The notes below the pieces were generated by a model. It was given only the letters and a program-made list of their open reading frames with translations. It was not told the DNA's origin and did not search any database. The translations under genes were made by a program, and so were the position numbers. DNA of 64,000 nucleotides from Micromonospora noduli. Lineage in GTDB: Bacteria > Actinomycetota > Actinomycetes > Mycobacteriales > Micromonosporaceae. The stretch covers positions 1-64,000 of the forward strand of contig NZ_PYAK01000031.1 of assembly GCF_003264365.1 (NCBI RefSeq). Reading direction: 5' to 3'. Positions 16,285 through 23,987 of this stretch are shown one piece after another. The first letter of the stretch is position 1; each line of letters starts with the position of its first letter.

Positions 16285-18168
16285 TCAGGCGAAGCAGTCC
16301 AGAACGTTGAAGCAGTTGGTCGGGCGGTTGGCAGTGACGGCGGACTCGTCGTCCAGCGTCACGGTGCCGCCGATGCTGTTGAAGATGCCCCCCGGCTCAA
16401 GGGTGGAGAAGTTGTGCGCCACCTTCGTCCGGTGGAGCGTGACCTCGCCGCCCTCGGTGTTGAGGATGCCGCCGCCGCGGCCGAACGGACCGACGGCCCG
16501 GTTGCCCGACACCTCGCTGTCGCGCAGCGTGGTGACGCTCTCCTCGTTGAAGAGGCCCGCGCCGGAGAAGCCCGCGGTGTTGTCGTTGATCCTGCTGTTC
16601 TCGATCGTCGCAACGCTGTCGTTGGTCACGGCCAGGCCGCCACCCGAGCGAGCGGCGCTGTTCTTGACCACCGTGGCGTCCTTGAGGGTGAGCTGGCTGT
16701 CGGCCACCGCGACGCCACCACCGTCGAGCACCGCGGTGTTGTCACTGACCGTCGTCTGGTGCAACGTCGTGGTGCCCTCGACATCCAGGACACCGCCGCC
16801 GAAGCCGAGCGTCTCGTTGTCGGTGACCTCGCTCTTGTGGACCCAGACCGAGCCGCCGTCGACCTCCTCGGTGAAGATCCGCGCCGCGCCGTTGGAGATG
16901 CCGCCGCCGCCGATGATGCCGGTGTTGTCCTTGATCTTCGACTCGTCGACCTGGAGCAGGCCGGCGTTGAAGATGCCGCCGCCGAAGAAGAAGGCGGTGT
17001 TGTGCGCAACAGTCGTCTTGCTGAGCCTGGTGCTGCCGAAGTTGGCCAACCCGCCGCCGTTGCCGCCGGACTGGTTGTAGAGCAACTCGCTGTCCAGGAT
17101 CTCCGCGCGACCACCGGGCTGCACCAGCACCCCGGCGCCGTCGGTGAACCCAGGCTGCTCGACCAGCGGCACCACCGCCGTACCGGCACCCACCGGCTTC
17201 GCCGCCGCGGCCACCGGCTTGGCCGTGGCGGCCTTGGTGGCAGTCGTGGCGGCCTTTGTTGCTGCCGCCGCGGGCTTGGCTGGCGCTGCTTTCGCGGCCT
17301 GCTTGGCGGCGGCCTTGGCGGGCGCGGCCTTGGCGGTGGCCTTCGTGGCCGGTTTGGCGGCGGTTGCTGCCGCCGTCGCGGTCGCTGGCTTGGCGCCGGC
17401 CGCCGTCGCGGTCGCCGGCTTCGCGGCGGGCGCCGCTGCGGCCGGTGGCGCGGCCACGGTCGAGCGGACCTGGACCGAGTACGGCGCCCAGACCGTCGCC
17501 GGGTCGGCGGTTATCGGGGACTGAAGGGTCTGGCCACCCCTGATGCTCAGGCCCTTGAGAGTGAGGTGCCCGCCAGCGCCGACGTTGAGGATGCGGAAGT
17601 AGTCGGCCGTGGCCTCGCGACCGATGGTGGTGTGCTCACCCTTGAGGGTGATGTGCTCAGTGATCACCGGGAGGCCGTTGCCGTCCTGGTTGCGGGTCAG
17701 GGTGTAGGTGCAGCCCCTGGCCAGCTCCAGCACGCCGCCGTCCTCGTTGTTGGCGAACGTGATCGCCTGGATCAGCTTGTCGGAGTCGCACGGGACCTGC
17801 TTGGTGCGGTCCTTCTCGTCGTGCTTGCCGTCCTTGCCGTCCTTCCGGTCCTTGCCATCCTCGCCGGACCGGTCGTCGAAGCCGCTCCAGTCGTCGCCGC
17901 TCCACTCGTCGTCCTGACCGCCGTCGTCCTTGGCGCCGCCCTTGTCCGCGCCGCCGTCGTCGCTGACGGTCTGCCGGTTGGTCGACGGCTGCGCGTCGGA
18001 CACCTGGTCGGACTTTGGCTTGTCGTTCCGAGCGGCGACGCCGCCGAGGGCCGCGAGGCCGACCACGCCGGTCAGCCCGGCCACGCCGGCGACCCAGAGC
18101 GCCCGCCTTCGCCGTGTTGGCGGAGCCGTCGAGGCCCCGCCGTCGGTACTCGTTACGTCGTTGGACAT
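16285..18168 (-). CDS. exported right-handed beta-helix protein 2
   Basis: 627 residues, paralogue of the gene at 14329. The start MSNDVTSTDGG is chosen over a longer frame because the leader, the SD (GGAAGG) and the MSN start align with the paralogue. N-terminal RRRR plus hydrophobic helix (about 21-45), acidic/charged tract (about 69-122), helix start VPCDSDKLIQAITFANN, then beta-helix coils. At residues about 239-329 it carries a 90-residue Ala/Lys/Pro/Thr tract (AKPATKATAKAAPAKAAAK) that looks like a histone-H1 tail and is much shorter in the paralogue. It ends NCFNVLDCFA. Probably a cell-surface or secreted structural/binding protein; the substrate is unknown. Confidence 0.8.
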   Translation of the reverse strand: MSNDVTSTDGGASTAPPTRRRRALWVAGVAGLTGVVGLAALGGVAARNDKPKSDQVSDAQPSTNRQTVSDDGGADKGGAKDDGGQDDEWSGDDWSGFDDRSGEDGKDRKDGKDGKHDEKDRTKQVPCDSDKLIQAITFANNEDGGVLELARGCTYTLTRNQDGNGLPVITEHITLKGEHTTIGREATADYFRILNVGAGGHLTLKGLSIRGGQTLQSPITADPATVWAPYSVQVRSTVAAPPAAAAPAAKPATATAAGAKPATATAAATAAKPATKATAKAAPAKAAAKQAAKAAPAKPAAAATKAATTATKAATAKPVAAAAKPVGAGTAVVPLVEQPGFTDGAGVLVQPGGRAEILDSELLYNQSGGNGGGLANFGSTRLSKTTVAHNTAFFFGGGIFNAGLLQVDESKIKDNTGIIGGGGISNGAARIFTEEVDGGSVWVHKSEVTDNETLGFGGGVLDVEGTTTLHQTTVSDNTAVLDGGGVAVADSQLTLKDATVVKNSAARSGGGLAVTNDSVATIENSRINDNTAGFSGAGLFNEESVTTLRDSEVSGNRAVGPFGRGGGILNTEGGEVTLHRTKVAHNFSTLEPGGIFNSIGGTVTLDDESAVTANRPTNCFNVLDCFA

Positions 18169-18229
18169 CAGAGCCTTCCGCCCTTTCCTGCTACCAGACG
18201 GGATCGCACCGCCCGAGGCGCCACGACCA

Positions 18230-18303
18230 GCTACAAATGGGTTGTAGCCTCTGATCCTCACCGTATGAGAACCATCTTCGCGATGCGGACTTATCTGAGA
18301 TAA
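18230..18303 (-). promoter_or_regulatory. promoter and leader hairpin of beta-helix gene 2
   Basis: Minus strand: TTATCTCAGATAAG (18303-18290, itself palindromic), 18-base gap, TTCTCATACGGTG (18271-18259), then GCTACAACCCATTTGTAGC (18248-18230), a 7-bp-stem hairpin. The 13-base -10 block is identical to that of the paralogue at 16095-16083. The implied leader is about 85 bases. Confidence 0.65.
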
Positions 18304-18393
18304 CCACGCATTTGGCACAGGTCAGGTGAGGGCGGCCAGCCGGTCCGGGCCGGTGGAAAGGTCCCGAGCAGCACGAACACCGAATGTCGACGG

Positions 18394-18565
18394 CCGGGGC
18401 ACCTGGTTGCCAGCCCTCAGTGAGGGTCGGGCGGGCTGCTGCGGGCCAGACGGCGGCTGGGACGGGCGGGGCGTGGCCGGGCACCTGGTTGCCAGCTGCC
18501 ACTGACGGGCAGGCGGCTGCTGCGGGCCTGGGCCGGGCCAGACGGCGGCCGGGACGGGCGGGGCG
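18394..18565. repeat. imperfect tandem direct repeat (80 and 89 bp)
   Basis: Copy 1 (18394-18473) and copy 2 (18477-18565) share the start GGGCACCTGGTTGCCAGC, an internal GGCTGCTGCGGGCC and the end CCAGACGGCGGC..GGGACGGGCGGGGCG, with insertions in copy 2. No coding potential. Confidence 0.7.
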
Positions 18566-18699
18566 CGGGCCGGAGGGCGTTGGGTCAGGCGGAAAGCGCG
18601 GTCGGGCGTGGGTCGACTAGGGCTGGGCCGGACGCTTCAACGTTGCGGCGAGGTCAAGGTGCGGCGAGGTCGGTCCGTGGCGGGGTCGGTCCGTGGTGG

Positions 18700-18778
18700 G
18701 TGATCCACTCGGTTTTCTTGAAAACGCGGTATCCGAGCGGCCGGGACAGCGCGACTTCAAGGAAGTCGAGTGGATCAC
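18700..18778. repeat. 79-bp palindromic element, family A copy 2
   Basis: The outer 12 bases are exact inverted copies (GTGATCCACTCG / CGAGTGGATCAC), with further pairing inside (TTCTTGAAAACGCG against CGCGACTTCAAGGAA). Same length and same end sequences as the copy at 529-607. It is followed eight bases later by the aminopeptidase terminator. Confidence 0.8.
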
Positions 18779-18785
18779 GCAGCGA

Positions 18786-18831
18786 GCCCCTGGCCCGCCA
18801 GCCCTCAAGAAGGGCCAGGCGGGCCAGGGGC
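18786..18831 (-). terminator. terminator of Xaa-Pro aminopeptidase gene
   Basis: Stem of 14 bp (18786-18799 with 18818-18831) extended by GCCCT/AGGGC (18801-18805, 18811-18815) around a CAAGA loop, 36 bases past the stop codon. No U-tract, as usual in actinobacteria. Confidence 0.8.
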
Positions 18832-18866
18832 GGGGCTTGATTCGCCAACCCCGGCAGACAGCCGGC

Positions 18867-20348
18867 TCAGCTGGGCAGGCGGGGGCCGGCTTCGCGCTGC
18901 TCGGCCAGCCAGGTCTCCACCTCGTCGGAGGTGCGGGGCAGCCCGGCCGACAGGTTGACCGCGCCGGTCGCGGTGACCAGCACGTCGTCCTCGATCCGAA
19001 TGCCCATACCGCGCAGCTCGGCGGGGACCAGTTCGTCCTCCGGCTGGAAGTACAGACCGGGCTCGACGGTGAGCACGTAGCCCTCACCCAGCGCGCCGTC
19101 GCGGTAGGTCTCCTTACGGGCGTTGGAGCAGTCGTGCACGTCGATGCCGAGCATGTGGCCGAAGCCGTGCAGCGTCCACCGTCGGTAGACGGTCGACTTC
19201 TCGTCCATCGCCTCGTCCACGCTCACCGGCAGCAGACCCAGCTCGGACAGGCCCTCGGCGAGCACCCGCATGCAGGTCAGGTGGACGTCCTTGAACTTCA
19301 CCCCGGGGCGGATGGCCTCGATGCCGGCCTGCTGCGAGGCGTACACGATGTCGTAGACCTGGCGCTGTAGCGCGGTGAACCGGCCGCTCACCGGCAGGAC
19401 CCGGGTGACGTCGGCGGTGTAGAGGTTGCGGCCCTCGACGCCCATGTCCATCAGCAGCAGGTCACCCGGTCGGGTGGCGCCGTGGTTGTGCACCCAGTGC
19501 AGGATCGTGGCGTGCTCGCCGGCGCCGACGATCGAGCCGTACCCGACGTCGTTGCCGTCGTGGCGGGCCCGCAGCGCGAAGACGCCCTCCAGCAGCCGCT
19601 CGGAGACCGCCCGGTCCGCCGGCAGGATCCGGGCGACGTCCTCGAAGCCGCGTACGGTGGCGTCGATCGCGTCCTGGAGTTGGCCGATCTCCCACTCGTC
19701 CTTGACCAGCTTCATCTCCGAGATGGCGATGGCCAGCTCACGGTCCCGGGCCGGCTGGCCCTCGGTGCGGGGTCCGTCGTAGGGGCGGACGGCCGCGTCC
19801 ACCTGGGCGTCGAAACCGCGCAACACCCGGGTACGCCCCGGAGCCAGGTCGGCGAGCGTCGCCTCCAGGCCGGTCAGGTCGGCGGTGGGCAGGCCCAGCT
19901 CGGTCGACTTCTCGCCGAGAGTGTGCCGCCGGCCCACCCACAGCTCGCCGTTGCGGCTGCGGAAGAACTCGTCGGTCTCCCGGGAGGACCGGGGCCGCAT
20001 GTACAGCGTCGCGTCATGCCCCGAGCCGTTCGGGCGCAGCACCAGCACGCTGTCGGCGTCGTGGTCGCCGGTCAGGTAGGCGAAGTCGCTGCCCGGCCGG
20101 AACGGGTAGTCGGTGTCGTTGGCCCGGACCTTCTCGGTGCCGGTGGGGATCACCAGCGTCTCGCCGGGGAAGGCCGCCGAGAGGGCCGCCCGCCGCTTGG
20201 CGTAGTTGGGCGTCTCCGGGCGGGGCGTCACGGGGAGCGCGGTGTCGCTCCAGCCCTGCCGCATGAAGGACAGGAACGCCTCCGGGAAGTCCGGATCGTG
20301 CGATTCCGTACCGTCCGTCGGCGTACCGTCGGTCTGTCCCTCGGTCAT
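18867..20348 (-). CDS. pepP: Xaa-Pro aminopeptidase (M24B)
   Basis: 493 residues. The N-terminal AMP_N domain includes YAKRRAALSAAFPGETLVI and FAYLTGDHDADSVLVL. The C-terminal pita-bread metallopeptidase domain has the five metal ligands in order: MDMGVEG..YTADVTR (two Asp), LHGFGHMLGIDVHD (His), TVEPGLYF (Glu) and IRIEDDVLV (Glu). It removes N-terminal residues before proline, in the cytoplasm, with two Mn ions. ATG at 20348 is supported by GGAGGGAG; a longer frame upstream lies across asnB on the other strand. Divergent from asnB. Confidence 0.93.
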   Translation of the reverse strand: MTEGQTDGTPTDGTESHDPDFPEAFLSFMRQGWSDTALPVTPRPETPNYAKRRAALSAAFPGETLVIPTGTEKVRANDTDYPFRPGSDFAYLTGDHDADSVLVLRPNGSGHDATLYMRPRSSRETDEFFRSRNGELWVGRRHTLGEKSTELGLPTADLTGLEATLADLAPGRTRVLRGFDAQVDAAVRPYDGPRTEGQPARDRELAIAISEMKLVKDEWEIGQLQDAIDATVRGFEDVARILPADRAVSERLLEGVFALRARHDGNDVGYGSIVGAGEHATILHWVHNHGATRPGDLLLMDMGVEGRNLYTADVTRVLPVSGRFTALQRQVYDIVYASQQAGIEAIRPGVKFKDVHLTCMRVLAEGLSELGLLPVSVDEAMDEKSTVYRRWTLHGFGHMLGIDVHDCSNARKETYRDGALGEGYVLTVEPGLYFQPEDELVPAELRGMGIRIEDDVLVTATGAVNLSAGLPRTSDEVETWLAEQREAGPRLPS

Positions 20349-20480
20349 TGCGCCGCTCCCTCCGCTTCGTTGCTGGTCCCGACGGTACCGCGCGTCCGGT
20401 TGGCGGTAACGCCCCCTGGGAGTCGGGTGGATCGACGGACGGCTGCAAGGGCCGACAGCGCGCGTGGAAAGATGGCCACC

Positions 20481-22442
20481 ATGTGCGGACTTCTGGCCTT
20501 CTTCAGCGCGAACGGCAACGCCGCCGCGCATCGCGACCACATCGCCGGAGCGTTGGAATGCCTGCACCACCGCGGCCCTGACGAGACAGGGGTCGAGGTG
20601 GTCGGCGACGCCTCGGGCCGGTACGCGGACGGCGTGTTCGCCCACAAGCGGCTGGCCATCATCGACGTCGCGTCGAGCCACGAGCCACTGCCCTACGCGA
20701 ACGGCCGTTACCTGCTGACCTTCAACGGCGAGATCTACAACTACATCGAGCTGCGCGAGGAGTTGATCAGAAACTTCGGTGCCCAGTTCGCCACCGCCGG
20801 TGACGGCGAGGTGATCGTCGCGGGCTACCACTTCTGGGGTGAGCAGGTGCTCACCCGGCTGCGGGGCATGTTCGCCTTCGTCATCTGGGACCGGCAGGAG
20901 CGCCGGGCGTTCGGTGCCCGTGACTATTTCGGCATCAAGCCGATGCACTACCTGGAGACCGCCGACGGCCTCTACCTGGCCTCGGAGAAGAAGGCGCTGC
21001 TGCCGTTCGCGCACAGCAACTACCAGGGCGACGCGGGCGTCGACACGGCCAACCTGAGCCACTACCTGACCCTGCAGTACGTCCCCGAGCCCGGCACCCT
21101 GCACAAGGGCATCAGCCGGATCGGCTCGGGGGAGTACCTGAACTGGACCCCGGGCGGCCGGATCGACGTACGCCGGTGGTACCGGCCGGTGTTCCGGCCG
21201 GCGCCGGTCGACGACGAGCAGAAGCTCTACCACGAGATCCGCGAGACGCTGCGGGAGAGCGTGCGCATGCACATGCGCTCCGACGTGCCGGTCGGCTCGT
21301 TCCTGTCCAGCGGCATCGACTCCACAGCTGTGGTGGCGCTGGCGCGGGAGTTCAACCCGAACATCCTCACCTTCACCGTCGGCTACGACGTGCCGGGTTA
21401 CTCGGAGATCGACGTCGCCCAGGATTCGGCCCGGCACCTCGACGTCACCACGATCCCCACCAAGATCGGTCCGCAGGACATGATCGACGCGCTACCGAAG
21501 ATCGTCTGGCACCTGGACGACCCGGTGGCCGACCCGGCGCTGGTGCCGCTCTACTTCGTGGCGAAGAAGGCCGCCGAGCACGTCACCGTGGTGCTCTCCG
21601 GTGAGGGCGCGGACGAGTTCTTCGGCGGTTACACGATCTACCGGGAGCCGCTGTCGCTGGGCACCGTCAACGGTCTGCCCGGCGGCGTGCAGAAGGGGCT
21701 GCGCGCGGTTTCCAAGGCGATCCCGCAGGGGGTCAAGGGCAAGAGCTTCCTGGAGCGCGGCACCACCCCGATCGAGGAGCGTTACTACGGCAACGCCCGG
21801 ATGTTCACCGAGGAGGAGAAGCAGCACCTGATGCGCCGCTACGACCCCTCGGTGCGCTACACGGACGTGACCGCCCCGATCTACGCCGAGTGCACGGAGC
21901 TCGACGACGTCACCAAGATGCAGTACGTCGACCTCTACACCTGGCTGCGCGGCGACATCCTGGTCAAGGCCGACCGGATCTCGATGTCGCACTCGCTGGA
22001 GGTGCGGGTGCCGTTCCTCGACCGTGAGGTCTTCGACGTCGCGGCGAAGATCCCGGTCGACCTGAAGCTGCCGCCGCGCTCCGACGCCACGAAGTACGCG
22101 ATGCGTCAGGCGTTGCAGGGTGTCGTGCCGCCGGCCATCGTCAACCGCAAGAAGCTGGGCTTCCCGACCCCCACCCGGGTCTGGCTGCGCGGCGAGATGT
22201 ACGAGTGGGCCCGGCACGTGCTCAGCACCTCGGGTGCGGGTGACCTGCTCGACCTGTCGTACGCGCTGCGGCTGCTCGACGAGCACAAGCGGGAGGAGGC
22301 CGACCACTCCCGCAAGGTGTGGACGGTGCTGATCTTCTGCATCTGGCACGCGATCTTCGTGGCCAAGACCCTCGACCCGGGCATCCAGCGCAACCAGTCC
22401 GCCCTGCTCACGAAGCCGGTCGTCGGCTCCATGGTCCGCTGA
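20481..22442 (+). CDS. asnB: asparagine synthetase (glutamine-hydrolysing)
   Basis: 653 residues. Met is followed by Cys (MCGLLAFF), the N-terminal nucleophile of the glutamine amidotransferase domain, with LTFNGEIYNY and HHRGPDE further on. The C-terminal synthetase domain has the PP-loop SFLSSGIDSTAVVA and VVLSGEGADEFFGGY. It converts Asp, ATP and Gln to Asn, AMP, PPi and Glu. The start is fixed by the required Cys-2. A longer frame upstream is antisense to the aminopeptidase and rejected. Confidence 0.95.
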   Translation: MCGLLAFFSANGNAAAHRDHIAGALECLHHRGPDETGVEVVGDASGRYADGVFAHKRLAIIDVASSHEPLPYANGRYLLTFNGEIYNYIELREELIRNFGAQFATAGDGEVIVAGYHFWGEQVLTRLRGMFAFVIWDRQERRAFGARDYFGIKPMHYLETADGLYLASEKKALLPFAHSNYQGDAGVDTANLSHYLTLQYVPEPGTLHKGISRIGSGEYLNWTPGGRIDVRRWYRPVFRPAPVDDEQKLYHEIRETLRESVRMHMRSDVPVGSFLSSGIDSTAVVALAREFNPNILTFTVGYDVPGYSEIDVAQDSARHLDVTTIPTKIGPQDMIDALPKIVWHLDDPVADPALVPLYFVAKKAAEHVTVVLSGEGADEFFGGYTIYREPLSLGTVNGLPGGVQKGLRAVSKAIPQGVKGKSFLERGTTPIEERYYGNARMFTEEEKQHLMRRYDPSVRYTDVTAPIYAECTELDDVTKMQYVDLYTWLRGDILVKADRISMSHSLEVRVPFLDREVFDVAAKIPVDLKLPPRSDATKYAMRQALQGVVPPAIVNRKKLGFPTPTRVWLRGEMYEWARHVLSTSGAGDLLDLSYALRLLDEHKREEADHSRKVWTVLIFCIWHAIFVAKTLDPGIQRNQSALLTKPVVGSMVR

Positions 22443-22458
22443 CCCCTGCCCCACCCTG

Positions 22459-22515
22459 TTGATCAAGAGGTTTGCGTCATCCGGAGCGGTTCCGGTGACG
22501 CAAACCTCTTGATCA
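22459..22515. repeat. palindromic element, family B copy 1 (bidirectional terminator)
   Basis: Perfect inverted arms TGATCAAGAGGTTTGCGTCA (left, ending 22479) and its complement (22496-22515), with an inner CCGGA/TCCGG pairing. It lies between the convergent asnB and LPMO genes, where it can terminate both. The same 20-base arm occurs at 61467-61536. Confidence 0.85.
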
Positions 22516-22535
22516 TTTCAGGGTGGTGGTGGTGG

Positions 22536-23636
22536 TTAGCGGCGGGCGCAGGTGACTGTGGGGAGTCCGTTGGTTCCTGTGGAGCTGGCCAGGAAGCCGA
22601 ACGTTGTGGTGCCTTCCGGTGCGACAGTGCCGTTGTAGGCGACGTTTGTCGCCGTCACCGTCGAGCCGGACGATGTCTGGGTGGCACCCCAGATCTGACT
22701 GATCGCCTGCCCGTTGGGCCAGGTCCAGCTCGCGGTCCAACCGGCGAACGGCGTACTGCCGTGGTTCATGATCGTGACCTCGCCCTGGAAGCCGCCCTGC
22801 CAGGTGCTGGACACCTTGTAGGTGGCCATGCAGTCACCGCCGGACGGCGGCGGGGTGGTGGGCGGCGGGGTGGTGGGCGGCGGGTCGGTGGGCGGCGGGG
22901 TGGTGGGCGGCGGGTCGGTCGGCGTGCCACCCGGACCCACGCCGGTGACCTGGCCGTTGCCGCCGTCGAAGGTCACGTCGGAGCAGCCGAAGAAGTTCTC
23001 CTGCGAGTCCGAGCGGACCCAGCGGGAGTAGATGATGTGCCGGCCACTCTTGCCCGACGGCAGGTTGCCGCTGAAGTAGTAGTGCCCGTCGTTACTGCCG
23101 ACCGAGCCGCGCTGCGGCGGGTTGGTCACCGTGAGGAACGGCTCCTCCAGGTCACTCCAGGCCAGGGCCCGGGTCGGGCTCCAGCTGTTCTTCGTCACGT
23201 AGAAGTAGAACGTGCCCGGGTGGTGCGCCCAGTTGCTGTACTTGAAGTCCAACCGCGCCCCGGCGGTCAGGTGGGTCAGCGGCCAGTCGGTGCGGGGCAG
23301 GTCGTAGCCGCGGAAACCGGTTGCGCCGCCGCTGCACAGTTGCCCGTCCGGGATGAAGCCGGTGGTCCGGCCGCCAGCGTCGGAGCGCAGCACGCTGAAC
23401 CAGTTGTACAGCGAGTTCGCCCCGCTCTGCGCCACGGCGGCAGAGCACGCGGGGTTGTTCGGCCTGATCTCACCGGTCTGGCTGCGGCCGTCCTGCCAGC
23501 ACAGGTAGGTGCGGCTGCCCGGCGTCATCGCCGCGCCGTGCGCGGCGGCCGGCTGAGGATTGGACGCCAGGGCGACAGCGCCCAGCGCGAGGGTCATGGC
23601 CGCGGTGAGCAAGGCGGCCGTACGGGAACGGTTCAC
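22536..23636 (-). CDS. AA10 lytic polysaccharide monooxygenase with CBM2
   Basis: 366 residues. The signal peptide ends QPAAA and the mature protein starts with His-33 (HGAAMTPGSRTYLCW), the first ligand of the copper histidine brace; the second His is in NWAHHPGTFYFYV. WVRSDSQENFFGCSDVTFDG is typical of cellulose-active, C1-oxidising members such as Streptomyces ScLPMO10C. A Pro/Thr linker (repeats of TTPPPTDPPP) joins a C-terminal CBM2 (CMATYKVSSTWQGGFQGEVT ... PTVTC). It cleaves crystalline cellulose oxidatively outside the cell. GTG start chosen for CAGGAGAAC upstream and correct signal-peptide length. Confidence 0.93.
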   Translation of the reverse strand: MNRSRTAALLTAAMTLALGAVALASNPQPAAAHGAAMTPGSRTYLCWQDGRSQTGEIRPNNPACSAAVAQSGANSLYNWFSVLRSDAGGRTTGFIPDGQLCSGGATGFRGYDLPRTDWPLTHLTAGARLDFKYSNWAHHPGTFYFYVTKNSWSPTRALAWSDLEEPFLTVTNPPQRGSVGSNDGHYYFSGNLPSGKSGRHIIYSRWVRSDSQENFFGCSDVTFDGGNGQVTGVGPGGTPTDPPPTTPPPTDPPPTTPPPTTPPPSGGDCMATYKVSSTWQGGFQGEVTIMNHGSTPFAGWTASWTWPNGQAISQIWGATQTSSGSTVTATNVAYNGTVAPEGTTTFGFLASSTGTNGLPTVTCARR

Positions 23637-23987
23637 GGGTTCTCCTGACTCGCGAGGGGCGCTGCCTGAGCCGCCCCGCCGCAATCGGGTGGGATGTGGC
23701 GTGATCGCCCCGCTGTCGTGAGCGGTCGACGATCACGGCGACGTGCCCCGGCGGAAAACAGCCAGTGGACGTGCGCCGTCGACGGTCCTGTCCTGGACCG
23801 GTGCCCTCGCGTCTAACCAACCCGGCAACCGGCGGTGCCGCAGCCCTCGCACCGCCCGGTACGCGTCATCCCACCACGCCGCAGGGCCGAGCGCAATAGG
23901 TCTTCCTCGATGCATGAGAAGGCCCGCCGGCCGCGGCTGGACGCCATATCCTGCGTACGGGGAGCGGGAACGGAGAGGCGGCAGCCG
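23637..23987. promoter_or_regulatory. divergent intergenic region, LPMO and XdhC-family genes
   Basis: 350 bases without a gene. A hairpin at 23701-23736 (GTGATCG...CGATCAC with inner CCGCT/AGCGG) again carries GATC at its ends. TATCCT (23947-23952) could be the -10 box for the gene at 23988. No CebR-type operator (TGGGAGCGCTCCCA) is present before the LPMO. Confidence 0.45.

Larger units (their letters stand above)
18169..18866. other. 700-bp gene-free region
   Basis: No credible gene. It holds, in order, the leader and promoter of the beta-helix gene (to about 18303), a pair of direct repeats (18394-18565), short GGTCCGTGG/GCGGCGAGGTC repeats (about 18644-18695), the second 79-bp palindrome (18700-18778) and a terminator (18786-18831). 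Confidence 0.6.

Noticed and set aside
16264..18303. 679-codon frame antisense to the second beta-helix gene
   Set aside because: Shadow of repetitive coding sequence; the minus-strand protein has a paralogue and its own promoter.
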